Shown one piece after another: positions 50,904 through 60,030 of a DNA stretch of 64,000 nt. The position numbers were made by a program, and so were the translations under genes. How positions within the stretch are numbered: position 1 is the first letter of the stretch; each line of letters begins with the position of its first letter. The stretch comes from Niveispirillum irakense DSM 11586 (GTDB lineage: Bacteria; Pseudomonadota; Alphaproteobacteria; Azospirillales; Azospirillaceae). The DNA is taken from the NCBI RefSeq assembly GCF_000429645.1, contig NZ_AUCG01000023.1, forward strand, positions 124,001 to 188,000, written 5' to 3'. The notes beneath the pieces are model-generated. The model did not search any database and had not been told where the DNA came from. It saw only the letters and a program-made list of their open reading frames with translations.

Positions 50904-52469
50904 TCAGGTCAGGGCAAGAAGACGGGGCAACCATCCGCCCAGCGTGCCGCCGCCATCCAGTACCGCATCGGCCAGATGCTGGTGGCGGTTACCGGCTTGG
51001 GTGCGTAAGGACGCCGCGTCGATGCGCGTTTCCAGCGCCACGGCTTCCTGCCACTGCGCCCCGGCTTTCAACAGGGACAAGGCCCGTTTCTGGATGTCGC
51101 CGGGCTCCAGATCGCCGGGCGGATGCAGGGCAGCGGCTTGGTCGCCCTTATGCCAGGGCCGGAACAGCCGTTCCCGCCGGGCGATGCGGAAAGCCCGAAC
51201 CAGATGCGCGCCATCCCATTCCGGCGCCAGGGAGGGGGCGCCATCTGCCGGGTCCAGCACCAGATCATCGCCCAGATGGACGGATTTTGCTGCAACGCCA
51301 TCCGCCGCCAGTTGCGTTGCAATCAACCCCCCCAGCCCCCGACCGGCAACCAGCGGCTGGGTGAAGCCAGCGGCACTGATCGCTTCACGGATCACGGTCG
51401 CCAGCGTCGGCAGACTGGCGGCCAACGGAATAGTCTGGCTTTCGCCATGACCCGGCAGGTCGAAGGCCAGGACGGGCCGGTTTGTCCGCGCGGTCACCCC
51501 GTCAAAGTCCCCTCCAGTGCCACCAGCCCGGTGCAGCAGCACCAGCGGCTGACCATGGCCCGTTAACCTTCCACGCCAGGCGATTGGTCCCTTGCTGGTG
51601 GGTAAAAAGCCACGCCTGTCCGACTCTACGACGGCCGGCGCTTCATCCCCCGGATGTGCCGCCAGCCAGTCGGTGGCAGCCGCGCGCAAGCTGGGGGCAT
51701 CCGGCACGATGCGCGCAGCGGCACCCGCCAGCCCAGGCCGCGACAGGTGACCGCGCAGCACATCGGCTTGCGTCACGATGATCAGATAGTCAGATTTCAG
51801 GGCCGGCAGCCAATGGTCGGGGCGAAAGGTGAAGGCGGCACGATAGGTGTTGCGGTAATTATCGCCCGCTTCCAGCAGATCCATGGCATTGCCATGCAGA
51901 TAGGAGGGGGTGGAGAGATCATAGTCCATCCGGGCCGATGGCAAGGCCCGGTGCCAGGGGAAGAACATCATCTGTTCTTCGATTCGTGACCAGACCCAAC
52001 ACATATGGCTGCCATCCCAGGATGGCAGCAAGGGCGGCAGGTAGTGGGCCAGACAATCGGCCCTTTCCTCCTCCGACCAACAAGGCAGGCCATCGAACAG
52101 GGCCCCCGTCACCCGGTCAGGATAGAGCGCAGCAAAGGCGCAGGCGATGGTGGCACCAGTATGGAAGCCATAAAGCCCCACCCGCTTCAGCCCCAATACC
52201 TCCGCGAAACGGCCCAATGCCATGGCATAGGCATCACTGTCCGGCAGCGTGGCGGTAAGGGGAGGGGACAGGCCATTACCCGGCGTGTCAGGCGCAATAA
52301 CGCAGAACCCGCGCGCCGCCAGCATTTCCCCCATCGCTGCCATGGTGCGCGAGGATTGCGGCGAGCCGTGCAATGCCAGGATGGCTGGCCCATGGCCCCA
52401 GCGCCGGTAATGGACAGTCCGCCCGTCAACTTCCACGAAATGGCGGGTTTGCACGATGGGATGGGTCAC
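50904..52469 (-). CDS. Tandem-domain alpha/beta-hydrolase-fold protein without Ser nucleophile, paralogue B
   Basis: About 521 residues with the same two-domain plan as the protein at 44474-46141. Domain 1: HYRRWGHGPAILALHGSPQSS, IAPDTPGNGLS and elbow GFHTG (101-105; His103 replaces Ser). Domain 2 (from about 290): GQPLVLLHRAGGTGG, LAFDLPGHGES and elbow GRGLG (376-380; Gly378 replaces Ser). GTG at 52469, with GGAG 9 nt upstream, begins at THPIVQTRHFVEVDG; the longer frame to 52601 adds residues with no domain match. Domain 1 keeps HG oxyanion residues. Presence of two such paralogues in one island suggests two related steps or substrates. Confidence 0.75.
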   Translation of the reverse strand: MTHPIVQTRHFVEVDGRTVHYRRWGHGPAILALHGSPQSSRTMAAMGEMLAARGFCVIAPDTPGNGLSPPLTATLPDSDAYAMALGRFAEVLGLKRVGLYGFHTGATIACAFAALYPDRVTGALFDGLPCWSEEERADCLAHYLPPLLPSWDGSHMCWVWSRIEEQMMFFPWHRALPSARMDYDLSTPSYLHGNAMDLLEAGDNYRNTYRAAFTFRPDHWLPALKSDYLIIVTQADVLRGHLSRPGLAGAAARIVPDAPSLRAAATDWLAAHPGDEAPAVVESDRRGFLPTSKGPIAWRGRLTGHGQPLVLLHRAGGTGGDFDGVTARTNRPVLAFDLPGHGESQTIPLAASLPTLATVIREAISAAGFTQPLVAGRGLGGLIATQLAADGVAAKSVHLGDDLVLDPADGAPSLAPEWDGAHLVRAFRIARRERLFRPWHKGDQAAALHPPGDLEPGDIQKRALSLLKAGAQWQEAVALETRIDAASLRTQAGNRHQHLADAVLDGGGTLGGWLPRLLALT

Positions 52470-52700
52470 GGCGGACGCTCCGATCAAAAAAGGAGAGGAA
52501 GAAGCGGCGATCAGAATATTGCGTGTTGCACGGGATCGCGCTGTCTGAAATGATATAAACACATATCTATAAGCAGGAAAATACCCCTGCCAGTCGCCCA
52601 TCGGTTTGGATGTTACGCGTTAAGATATGTTTCAGAGCCGCATGCCATGGTATGTTTATGCGGTTCCATCCATCCGCTCATCGCATATCGGAGGGATTTG

Positions 52701-53198
52701 ATGGCCCATGAATTATCCGCCTTGATCCGCGCCGCGCTGTTTGTGCGCGACCTGGATCGGTCGATTCGGTTCTACAAGGCTTTAGGGTTCGACGCGGTCT
52801 ATTTTGAAGGGATGCTGGACGGTCCGTCTGCGGCCACGGTCCTGGCGGTTCCACCGACATCCAAGGTGCGCTGCTGCATCCTGAAGCGGGCCGACGGCCC
52901 CAATTTCGGCATGGTCGGCCTGTTCGAGGTGACGGAACCGGTTCCCGAGGCGCTGCCTCTGTCAGCCGGTCCACCCCGCATCGGTGAAGTGGCATTGGTC
53001 ATCTATGCCAAGCCGATCACGGAAGCGATCATCGCCTGCCGTGCGGCTGGTGCCACCTGGGCACCTGATGCCATCCTGTTCAACATGCCCCATCGTCAGC
53101 AGATGGAATCCTGCCTGCGGGATCCGGACGGGGTGCTGATCAATCTGGTGGAACGCGATCCGGCAGAACAGAACCGTACCCAGCCGGTGGTGTTGTAA
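52701..53198 (+). CDS. VOC-family (glyoxalase/dioxygenase fold) protein
   Basis: 165 residues. LIRAALFVRDLDRSIRFYKALGFDAVYFEG is the classic first beta-alpha-beta unit, and the second half has GEVALVIYAKPITEAIIACRAAGATW and ESCLRDPDGVLINLVERDP with the terminal metal-ligand Glu position. A single polypeptide contains two beta-alpha-beta modules, enough for one active site per dimer. TCGGAGGG precedes ATG 52701. It shares TAATG with the following bicupin gene, so they are translated together, and both lie upstream of the TonB receptor. Confidence 0.8.
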   Translation: MAHELSALIRAALFVRDLDRSIRFYKALGFDAVYFEGMLDGPSAATVLAVPPTSKVRCCILKRADGPNFGMVGLFEVTEPVPEALPLSAGPPRIGEVALVIYAKPITEAIIACRAAGATWAPDAILFNMPHRQQMESCLRDPDGVLINLVERDPAEQNRTQPVVL

Positions 53199-54013
53199 TG
53201 GCACGGCCGCACGTGGAATTCGTGCAGTCGCAACAGGTGGACTGGCAGGAAGAGGGGACGGGAACAGCGGTTAAGCCGCTGAATATCGACCCCGATACTG
53301 GCGATGGAACGGTGCTGCGACGCTATCCGGCGGGGGTGGGCCAGGCTCCGGCGCCGCGGCCCGGCACCTCCATGGAATTCTATGTCCTGGATGGGGCGAT
53401 CAATATTGATGGGCACGAACTGGCGCCTCACGCCTATGGCTATCGCCCTGCCGGTACGCCCTCCTTGGCGTGGCGCAGCGATAAAGGCGCGCTTCTCCTG
53501 GAAATCCGGGAGGAACGGCCGGTACCAACCGGTGAGCCGGACCCCGCCATCCTGATCAATAGTCTCGCCATGCCGTGGGACGTTTCCACCTACGATCCGC
53601 AGCTTCGCCATATGCACAATGCCCGCAAAGTGCTGCGTCTGGGGTCGGGTGATAGCGGGCGGACTTTCCTGCTGGCAGGATTGCCGCACGGCTTTCCTGA
53701 AGCGCCCGACCTGCCGCTGGAAAAACACCCCCATGCGGAAGAAATGTTCATGATTCACGGGGAGATGAAATCACCCCAGGGTGTCATGCGCGACGGCGCT
53801 TATTTTTACCGCCCGCCCGGTATCTGGCATGGGCTGCATGTGTCGGAGTTCGGCTTCCTGATGTTCATGCGCAGCCCGGGTGCCAACCGCATCAGCACGC
53901 ATTGGAGCGAGCAGCGCCACCCCATCCATTATCGCCCTTCTTTTCAGCCTGTGCTGCCGGAAGGGGCGCCCACATCCTGGTCTGCTCCTCATAGTGATCG
54001 GCCAACTTACTGA
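53198..54013 (+). CDS. Bicupin-fold protein (DUF4437-like)
   Basis: 271 residues with two cupin halves. First: MEFYVLDGAINIDGHELAPHAYGYRPAGTPSL (about 65-100); second: PLEKHPHAEEMFMIHGEMKSPQGVMRDGAYFYRPPGIWHGLHVS (about 175-220), whose HPHAEE ... H pattern (two His and a Glu, then a later His) is a typical metal site. The first half lacks the His ligands. Cupins of this kind include ring-cleaving dioxygenases, isomerases and epimerases. Co-translated with the VOC protein. An oxygenase role in the island is plausible but not shown. Confidence 0.75.
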   Translation: MARPHVEFVQSQQVDWQEEGTGTAVKPLNIDPDTGDGTVLRRYPAGVGQAPAPRPGTSMEFYVLDGAINIDGHELAPHAYGYRPAGTPSLAWRSDKGALLLEIREERPVPTGEPDPAILINSLAMPWDVSTYDPQLRHMHNARKVLRLGSGDSGRTFLLAGLPHGFPEAPDLPLEKHPHAEEMFMIHGEMKSPQGVMRDGAYFYRPPGIWHGLHVSEFGFLMFMRSPGANRISTHWSEQRHPIHYRPSFQPVLPEGAPTSWSAPHSDRPTY

Positions 54014-54075
54014 TTTTAAGTGAAAATCCGGACAACAAAAAAATATGTCCGGACTTAATCAAAAAGAGCTTCCGT

Positions 54076-54095
54076 TTGGTATATTGCTATACCAA
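54076..54095. promoter_or_regulatory. Candidate GntR operator upstream of TonB receptor
   Basis: TTGGTATATTGCTATACCAA: perfect 8-bp arms with TTGC centre, 79 bp upstream of the receptor start. It shares its core with sites at 46220-46235 and 59995-60012. Confidence 0.65.
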
Positions 54096-54174
54096 TATGT
54101 TCAAAAAAGCGGGTGGACGGGCAAAACCACCTGGTGGCCTGGAGGCTCAATAGAAGGACAGGAGGCTGGTTCAA

Positions 54175-56469
54175 ATGACTGCTAAACACTCTAATTGTGT
54201 GCGCGTGAAGCCGGCATTGAAGCTGGGGGCATCCTTGGCCCTGCTTGTTGCCGCCATTCCGATGGCGGCCCAGGCGCAGAGCGACGGCCTGCAGCTTGAA
54301 GAAATCGTGGTGACGGCAACCCGCCGTGCCGCCAGCCTGCAGGATGTGCCGCTGGCCGTTTCGGCCTTTACGGCGGCCGAGCTGGAAAACCGGCAGATCA
54401 CTTCGACCCTGGATCTGGTCCGGTCGGTGCCGAACCTTTACGGCTCCAACAATACCGGCGTTCCCAGCGCCAATACCTATTATATCCGTGGCCTCGGCTC
54501 GACCGAGCAGATCGCCACCATCGACCCCGCCGTTTCGACCTATGTCGACGATGTGGTCGTGCCGCGCCAGAACGCCAATAATTACGGCTATTTCGATCTG
54601 GAGCAGATGGAAGTGCTGCGGGGCCCGCAGGGGACCACGTTCGGCCGTAATTCCACCGGTGGTGCAATCTCCGTCAAGCTGAAGAAGCCCAGCGATCAGT
54701 TCGGTGGCTTCCTGCAGGCAGCCTATGGTTCCTATGACCAGATGCTGGTGCGTGGCGACGTGAACATCCCCGTCAGCGAAAAGGTGCTGACCAAGTTCAC
54801 CGGCTTCTATACCGAAGATGAGGGTTGGGCCAAGAACGTCGCCAATGGCGAGAAGATCAACGCGCTGAAGAACTGGGGTGGCCGTGGCGCCGTCCGCATC
54901 CTGCCCAATGACGATATAACCGTCGATCTGGCGCTGGAACATATGGATGGTGATGGTCTCTACCTGCGCACATTTGCGGGTGACAATCGCGAAACCATCC
55001 TGCCGGGCAGCACCAAGGGCGGCACCTCGGATGAAGTCGCTGATGCGCTGGCCAATCGTGGTCTGCGCGCCCAGTACGATACCACAGCGGTGACGGCCAA
55101 TATCGAGTGGCGCTTCGATGATGTGTCGGTGGAATCCATCACCGGTTACCGCACCATCAACCAGAGCTTCGTGCTGGACTTCTCCCTGCCGGCATCGCGC
55201 ACCGTTGTGCCGACCCCGTTCTACCTGACCAATGATGGCGGGTACGACATGTTCAGCCAGGAGTTCAAGGCCGCCGGCAATTTCGGCGACCGGCTGAGCT
55301 ATGTTGCCGGTCTCTATTACTTCTATGAGAACAATGCCACGCTGGCGGGGCAGGTCTTTGGCTCCTCTGTTTCCTGCTCGGCGGGCCTGTTCGGTGATGG
55401 CAACATGACCTGTGGTGGCCGTCCCGGCTATTCCAGCGTCCGCGACATCCGGAACAAGACCAGCTCATATGCCGCCTATGCCCAGTTCGATTACAAGCTG
55501 ACCGATGAACTGACGGCCATTGCGGGCCTGCGTTACACCAACGAGGTCAAGAAGCTGGATCTGCGGCCGACTTCCTACGGTGGCATCACCACGGAAGACA
55601 TCATTGCCGCCGGCATGAAGACCCGGCTGGAGACCAACAAATTCACCCCGAAGTTCGGCCTGAACTACAAGGTCGATCCCGATGTGATGCTGTTCGTTTC
55701 CGCGACCAACGGCTACAAGTCCGGTGGCTGGAACAGCCGTACCGCCTATGTCCCGCAGAGCTTCCAGGACATGGAGCCGGAGACGGCCTGGTCTTATGAG
55801 GCCGGCTTGCGCAGCGACCTGTTCAACCGTCGGGTCCGCTTCAATGTCACCGGCTTCATCACCAATACCGACAATCTCCAGCTCTCCTACACCACACCCG
55901 GCCCCATCGCTGGGACCACCCTGTCCACACAGGACAATGCGGGTGATATCCGGGTGAAGGGTCTGGAGTTTGAGTTGAGTGTTCGCCCGACGGCTGGTCT
56001 GGATGTCTTTGCGACCCTGGGCCTGCAGGAAGGCAAATATACCTGGGTCAATCCGGCGGCCCAGTCCTTCACCAACGCCAGCGGCGCCTTTGTCAACGCC
56101 ATCGACCCGACGGACGAGCTGTCCCGTCTGCCGAAAAAGTCGCTGGCGATGGGCGCCACTTATACGGTGCCGGTCGAAGCCTTGAAGGGCTCACTGATCT
56201 TCAGTGGCGAGGCCAATTATACCGGTGGCTTCTGGACGACGGCGTCCAACACCACGCCTTCGACCCGGACGCCAACGGCGCTCGACACCTTCGCCCGGTC
56301 CTACACGCTCTATAACCTCTCCGCCTCTTACCTGTCGGAAGATGAGGCATGGCGGCTGGCTGTGGAGTGCAAGAACTGCTCCGACAAGCTGTATCTGACC
56401 TCTGTCTTTAACGGCTATTACTATGGCGAGCCGCGCCGTGTCCGTGCGACGCTGACCCGCAAGTTCTGA
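54175..56469 (+). CDS. TonB-dependent outer-membrane receptor
   Basis: 764 residues. Signal peptide (LKLGASLALLVAAIPMAAQAQ), TonB box region (LEEIVVTATRR), plug domain (QDVPLAVSAFTAAELENRQI, YYIRGLGS, VDDVVVPRQ, EQMEVLRGPQGTTFGRNSTGGAISV) and a barrel ending VRATLTRKF with the usual C-terminal aromatic. This subclass (IRGxG, GRNSTGGAI) is expanded in sphingomonads and related bacteria for carbohydrates, aromatics and other nutrients, not specifically siderophores. It has no STN domain. AGGAGG lies nine bases upstream of the ATG. Its place behind a regulon-type palindrome suggests uptake of the island's substrate. Confidence 0.92.
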   Translation: MTAKHSNCVRVKPALKLGASLALLVAAIPMAAQAQSDGLQLEEIVVTATRRAASLQDVPLAVSAFTAAELENRQITSTLDLVRSVPNLYGSNNTGVPSANTYYIRGLGSTEQIATIDPAVSTYVDDVVVPRQNANNYGYFDLEQMEVLRGPQGTTFGRNSTGGAISVKLKKPSDQFGGFLQAAYGSYDQMLVRGDVNIPVSEKVLTKFTGFYTEDEGWAKNVANGEKINALKNWGGRGAVRILPNDDITVDLALEHMDGDGLYLRTFAGDNRETILPGSTKGGTSDEVADALANRGLRAQYDTTAVTANIEWRFDDVSVESITGYRTINQSFVLDFSLPASRTVVPTPFYLTNDGGYDMFSQEFKAAGNFGDRLSYVAGLYYFYENNATLAGQVFGSSVSCSAGLFGDGNMTCGGRPGYSSVRDIRNKTSSYAAYAQFDYKLTDELTAIAGLRYTNEVKKLDLRPTSYGGITTEDIIAAGMKTRLETNKFTPKFGLNYKVDPDVMLFVSATNGYKSGGWNSRTAYVPQSFQDMEPETAWSYEAGLRSDLFNRRVRFNVTGFITNTDNLQLSYTTPGPIAGTTLSTQDNAGDIRVKGLEFELSVRPTAGLDVFATLGLQEGKYTWVNPAAQSFTNASGAFVNAIDPTDELSRLPKKSLAMGATYTVPVEALKGSLIFSGEANYTGGFWTTASNTTPSTRTPTALDTFARSYTLYNLSASYLSEDEAWRLAVECKNCSDKLYLTSVFNGYYYGEPRRVRATLTRKF

Positions 56470-56500
56470 TCAGTTTCCTCCGCTGGATATTGACAGAGAG

Positions 56501-56531
56501 CCCCGCCGGCAAATTTGCCGGCGGGGTTTTT
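56501..56531 (+). terminator. Strong intrinsic terminator
   Basis: CCCCGCCGGCAAATTTGCCGGCGGGG followed by TTTTTA: 26-nt perfect palindrome with a T-tract, 31 bp after the TonB receptor stop. Confidence 0.9.
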
Positions 56532-56545
56532 ATTGACGTTCTGGT

Positions 56546-58012
56546 TCAGTGGGCGCTGCCGGCCTTTTGCCCTTTCAACGGCGGCAGGCGCAGGCAGAAA
56601 AGCAGGGCCAGGGCGAACAGCAGCAGAAGACAGAAAAAGGCATCGCCAAAGGCCATTGCCATGGCATCGGCCATCTCTGTGGTGCCGGCGGCCAGATGCA
56701 CATCGCGGCGATGCAGCAGCAATGTGTTCAGCCCCGCAATGCCGACGGCGCCACCCAGCATGCGCATCAGGTTGAAGATACCGCTGGCATCGGGCAGCAG
56801 GTTTGGCGGCATACGGCTTAGCGCAATCAGGCTGACCGGCGGGAAGATGAAATTGATGCCCAGCGCGCGCAGGATCATGGGCACAGTATGGTCGGCGGCG
56901 GTCCATCCGGCGGTCACCCCGCTATTCATCCAGGTGGCGGCAATGAAACAGACCAGCGCCAGTCCCAGCATGTAACGCGGGTCCATCTTGTCGTTCAGCC
57001 AGCCCATGGCGGGGGTCAGCATCAGTTGCGTGATGCCGGAAATGCCCAGCACCATGCCGATCCGCACCGGATCCAGCCCCTGCACCATGTCCATGAACAT
57101 GACCAGCAGGAACATCATGCCGAAGACACCGACCCCGATCAGGGCGGAATAGGCGCTGCCCATGGCGAACAGGGGCTGGTAAAAAGGCGTCAGCAAAATC
57201 ACCGGATGACGGGCCATGCGCAGCCGCAAGGCCAGCAGGATGGCACCGATAACAGCCAGTATCGTGCCAGAAAGAATGGTCGGATCAGCCAGCCACTCTT
57301 TGCGCGCCCCTTCCTCCAGCACATAAATGCCGGCGCCAAGCGTGACCATCAGCAGGATGATCCCGGCAATGTCCAGATGGCGGGCCTGGGCCCAGTCTGG
57401 CCGGTCCCAGCCGATGGCGCGCCAGCCGACGATTGTAATGGCAATGCCCGGCACCAGATTGATCAGGAACAGCCAGTGCCAGGAAAATTGCGCCGTCAGC
57501 CAGCCGCCCAATGTCGGTCCCAGGGTTGGCGCCAGGGTGCCCAGAACGGTCAGCGCGGCAATCGCGACACCCCGCCGCCCATCGGGAAACAGCCGGAAAA
57601 CGGCGACGAACAGCATGGGCACCATAGCCCCGCCAATGAAGCCCTGGACCGCCCGCCAAGCGATCATCGCCTCCATGCTTTCCGCCTGCGCACAGCCCAG
57701 GCTGGCAGCGGTGAAGCCGGCAGCCGACAGCATGAAGAGATAGCGGCTGGACATCAGGCGCATCAGCATCCCGGTCAGCGGGATCATCAGTGCCTCGCCG
57801 ATCAGATAGCTGGTCTGGACCCAACTGACGGCATCGGCTGTGGCGCCCAGCCCGTCGCGGATGGCCCCCAGGGAGGCGGCGACGATCTGGATATCCAGCA
57901 CGGCCATGAACATGCCGATGCCCATGGCTGCGAACCCGGCCAGTTCCCGACGGTTGGGCATTCCGACCGGTGCGCCAGGGATATCCCCGCCCGGCCTGCC
58001 GTTCTCCGACAT
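56546..58012 (-). CDS. MFS drug:H+ antiporter-2 family transporter (EmrB/QacA-like)
   Basis: About 488 residues with 14 predicted membrane helices. RELAGFAAMGIGMFMAVLDIQIVAASLGAIRDGLGATADAVSWVQTSYLIGEALMIPL is the DHA2 TM1-TM2 signature (LDxxIV, and the SWVxTSYL motif). ATG at 58012 follows AAGGAAATAC. It might export a toxic intermediate or the substrate itself, or be a general efflux pump. It is preceded by an AT-rich palindrome of the island type at about 58095. Convergent with the TonB receptor across the terminator. Confidence 0.88.
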   Translation of the reverse strand: MSENGRPGGDIPGAPVGMPNRRELAGFAAMGIGMFMAVLDIQIVAASLGAIRDGLGATADAVSWVQTSYLIGEALMIPLTGMLMRLMSSRYLFMLSAAGFTAASLGCAQAESMEAMIAWRAVQGFIGGAMVPMLFVAVFRLFPDGRRGVAIAALTVLGTLAPTLGPTLGGWLTAQFSWHWLFLINLVPGIAITIVGWRAIGWDRPDWAQARHLDIAGIILLMVTLGAGIYVLEEGARKEWLADPTILSGTILAVIGAILLALRLRMARHPVILLTPFYQPLFAMGSAYSALIGVGVFGMMFLLVMFMDMVQGLDPVRIGMVLGISGITQLMLTPAMGWLNDKMDPRYMLGLALVCFIAATWMNSGVTAGWTAADHTVPMILRALGINFIFPPVSLIALSRMPPNLLPDASGIFNLMRMLGGAVGIAGLNTLLLHRRDVHLAAGTTEMADAMAMAFGDAFFCLLLLFALALLFCLRLPPLKGQKAGSAH

Positions 58013-58094
58013 GTATTTCCTTCGGATGTGGGGGCGAAGTGATAGCCGTCTTGCCGCCATTGGCGTCGCGCTATCCTCAAGCCAAAAAGGTCTA

Positions 58095-58112
58095 TTGATA
58101 TATTTTTATCAT
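58095..58112. promoter_or_regulatory. Candidate GntR operator, imperfect palindrome
   Basis: TTGATATATTTTTATCAT: arms TGATA and TATCA around TATTTT, between the DHA2 transporter start (58012, minus strand) and the GntR stop. A similar sequence, TGATGATATTTCTATCGTGA, occurs at about 62680-62699 ahead of the nitrilase-fold gene. Confidence 0.5.
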
Positions 58113-58141
58113 GACCTTGTAAGCTTGTCACCTGCCCCCTG

Positions 58142-58972
58142 TCACCCGATATCCGGCAGCTTATCCACCACAGTGCCGACGAAGGGGCCTTCGCTGCGGA
58201 TGTGCCAGTCAAACCGGTCCGACCGGTAATAGGCCATCAGATATTCCACGGGATCGCCCTGTGTGTCATGCAGCAGCCGTTCAATCCGCAATACGGGAAA
58301 GCCGATATCCACGGCCAGCACCGTTGCCACTTCCGGTTCAGCGGCAACTGCCGAGACCCATTGCCCGCTGATCAGCCTGTCATGCCCCTGGTTCTGGAGC
58401 AGCAGGGCGAACGGTGTCGTCTCATGCGGGCCCAGGCCATATTGGTCGGCCACGGCCTGGGGCACATAAGAGGTGAAGAAGGAGAAGGGCTGCCCATCCA
58501 CCCGCCGGCGCCATTTGCTGCGGTAAAGCGGGGTGTCGGCGGCCACTTCCAGGCGACGGGCAACGGCGCCGGGGGCCGGGGCGGTGAGCGCTTCCAGCAG
58601 GTCGATCTTGGTTTCGTGGCCGGATTCCACCACCGATCCGGTCAACCCGTCGAACGTGCCGCGCACGATGGGAATCGTGTTGTTCTCCGCCACCACGGTG
58701 CCGCGCCCGCGTCCGCGGATCACCATCTTGCGGGTGACCAGCTCCTGCAGCGCGCGCTTGACCGTGATGCGCGACACATCCATCCGTTCCGCGATCTCCT
58801 GGTCGCTGGGCAGCGCGCCGCTGGCGCCGAAATCCCCACGCCGGATCTTCTCCAGCAGGGTCATGAAGACCTGATGATAAAGCGGCGTCGGCAAGGTGGG
58901 GTCTACCCGGGGCCACAGTTTGTCGCGGTCATCCCCCGCCGCTGCGGGGGCCGGGCCGGCCTTGGATTGCAT
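58142..58972 (-). CDS. GntR-family regulator (HutC/UTRA subfamily), paralogue 1
   Basis: About 276 residues. N-terminal winged helix PLYHQVFMTLLEKIRRGDF ... LPSDQEIAERMDVSRITVKRALQELVTRKMVIRGRGRGTVV, then a UTRA ligand-binding domain (ARRLEVAADTPLYRSKWRRRVDGQPFSFFTSYVP ... VLRIERLLHDTQGDPVEYLMAYYRSDRFDWHI). HutC-type proteins bind palindromes with alternating purine-pyrimidine steps, in line with the island's operators. ATG at 58972 is used (AAGGAACAGATACGG upstream); a start at 59002 is possible. It follows its paralogue on the same strand by 59 bp. Confidence 0.9.
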   Translation of the reverse strand: MQSKAGPAPAAAGDDRDKLWPRVDPTLPTPLYHQVFMTLLEKIRRGDFGASGALPSDQEIAERMDVSRITVKRALQELVTRKMVIRGRGRGTVVAENNTIPIVRGTFDGLTGSVVESGHETKIDLLEALTAPAPGAVARRLEVAADTPLYRSKWRRRVDGQPFSFFTSYVPQAVADQYGLGPHETTPFALLLQNQGHDRLISGQWVSAVAAEPEVATVLAVDIGFPVLRIERLLHDTQGDPVEYLMAYYRSDRFDWHIRSEGPFVGTVVDKLPDIG

Positions 58973-59031
58973 CCGTATCTGTTCCTTACTGATTGCGGGC
59001 ACGGGGGACTTCGTTGAATGAAGGTGGCGGA

Positions 59032-59853
59032 TCAGCCGTCCAGATTCCAGGACCGGTCGCGCCCTTTGCGCTTATAATGCACATGATATTTGAAACGGTC
59101 GGGCCGGTAATGACCATGGATCACCTGAACGGGTCGACCGGCCTTGTCGCGCATCACCCGCTCAATCTTCAACACCGGTGCGCCCGCCGCAAGGTCCAGG
59201 GCGGTGGCCATGACAGGGTCGGCGGCGACGGTCGTGATCCATTGCTCCGCCTCATAGACGATCACGCCCTTCTGCTCCAGCAGCACCAGGGTGGGGATGG
59301 TTTCCATCTCCGTCCGGGTAATGTGGGCCGCAATGTCGGTCGGCATGAACTGGATCAGGTAGCTGAACGGTTCCCCCGATAGCTGTCGCAGGCGCACGGC
59401 CCGCTGCACCGGAGTGCCCGGTTCCATATCCAGCAGCGCTGCGATAGGGGCGGGGGCCGGCTGTTCCGCCACTTCCAGCACCTGCACCTCTGTTTCCAGG
59501 CCCAACGTCTTCAGGCTTTCGATCAGATTGTCAAAGCTGCCATGGACCTGGGGCAGGGCAGCCGATGCGGTGACAACGGTACCACGCCCACGATGGCGCG
59601 TGACCAGATCATGGGCCGCCAGTTCGTTCAGCGCCCGTTTGACGGTGATGCGGGAGACATCAAACAGTTTCGCCAGTTCCTGTTCACCCGGCATGATCGC
59701 ATTGGCCGGAAACTCACCGGTGCGGATTTTCTCCCGCAGGACCAGATAGATCTGGTGATAGAGCGGGGTCGGCGCACCATGATCCAGTTGATCGGCGTGC
59801 AGTCCTGCGGTGGATAGCGGCTGGTCCATAGGGTCTTTGTCCGATTTACGCAA
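59032..59853 (-). CDS. GntR-family regulator (HutC/UTRA subfamily), paralogue 2
   Basis: 273 residues, colinear with the preceding regulator: PTPLYHQIYLVLREKIRTGEF ... MPGEQELAKLFDVSRITVKRALNELAAHDLVTRHRGRGTVV and a UTRA domain (DMEPGTPVQRAVRLRQLSGEPFSYLIQFMP ... LKIERVMRDKAGRPVQVIHGHYRPDRFKYHV). The recognition helices (VSRITVKRAL) are identical between the two, so both may bind the same sites while their ligand pockets differ. The gene is divergent from the MFS transporter at 60031. This suggests dual sensing of two pathway compounds. Confidence 0.9.
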   Translation of the reverse strand: MRKSDKDPMDQPLSTAGLHADQLDHGAPTPLYHQIYLVLREKIRTGEFPANAIMPGEQELAKLFDVSRITVKRALNELAAHDLVTRHRGRGTVVTASAALPQVHGSFDNLIESLKTLGLETEVQVLEVAEQPAPAPIAALLDMEPGTPVQRAVRLRQLSGEPFSYLIQFMPTDIAAHITRTEMETIPTLVLLEQKGVIVYEAEQWITTVAADPVMATALDLAAGAPVLKIERVMRDKAGRPVQVIHGHYRPDRFKYHVHYKRKGRDRSWNLDG

Positions 59854-59994
59854 AACTGGCGGCTACTTTGTTCTTATCTGCACCGGGATTGGCGGCCCGG
59901 TGGGAGGCATCGTTAACCACGGTGTGGACAGGGGGATGAACCCTTTGCCCCACACCCTGCTTTCCGATTGCTGATGGTGATTATGCCTACAATA

Positions 59995-60012
59995 ATGATC
60001 GATCAATATACC
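59995..60012. promoter_or_regulatory. Candidate operator half-site ahead of MFS transporter
   Basis: Read on the minus strand this is GGTATATTGATCGATCAT, sharing GGTATATTGAT with the 46220 site. It is flanked by an 8-bp inverted repeat (CAATAATG at 59990, CATTATTG at 60012-60019), and lies 18 bp before the ATG at 60031. Confidence 0.5.
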
Positions 60013-60030
60013 ATTATTGCCGAGGCACAT

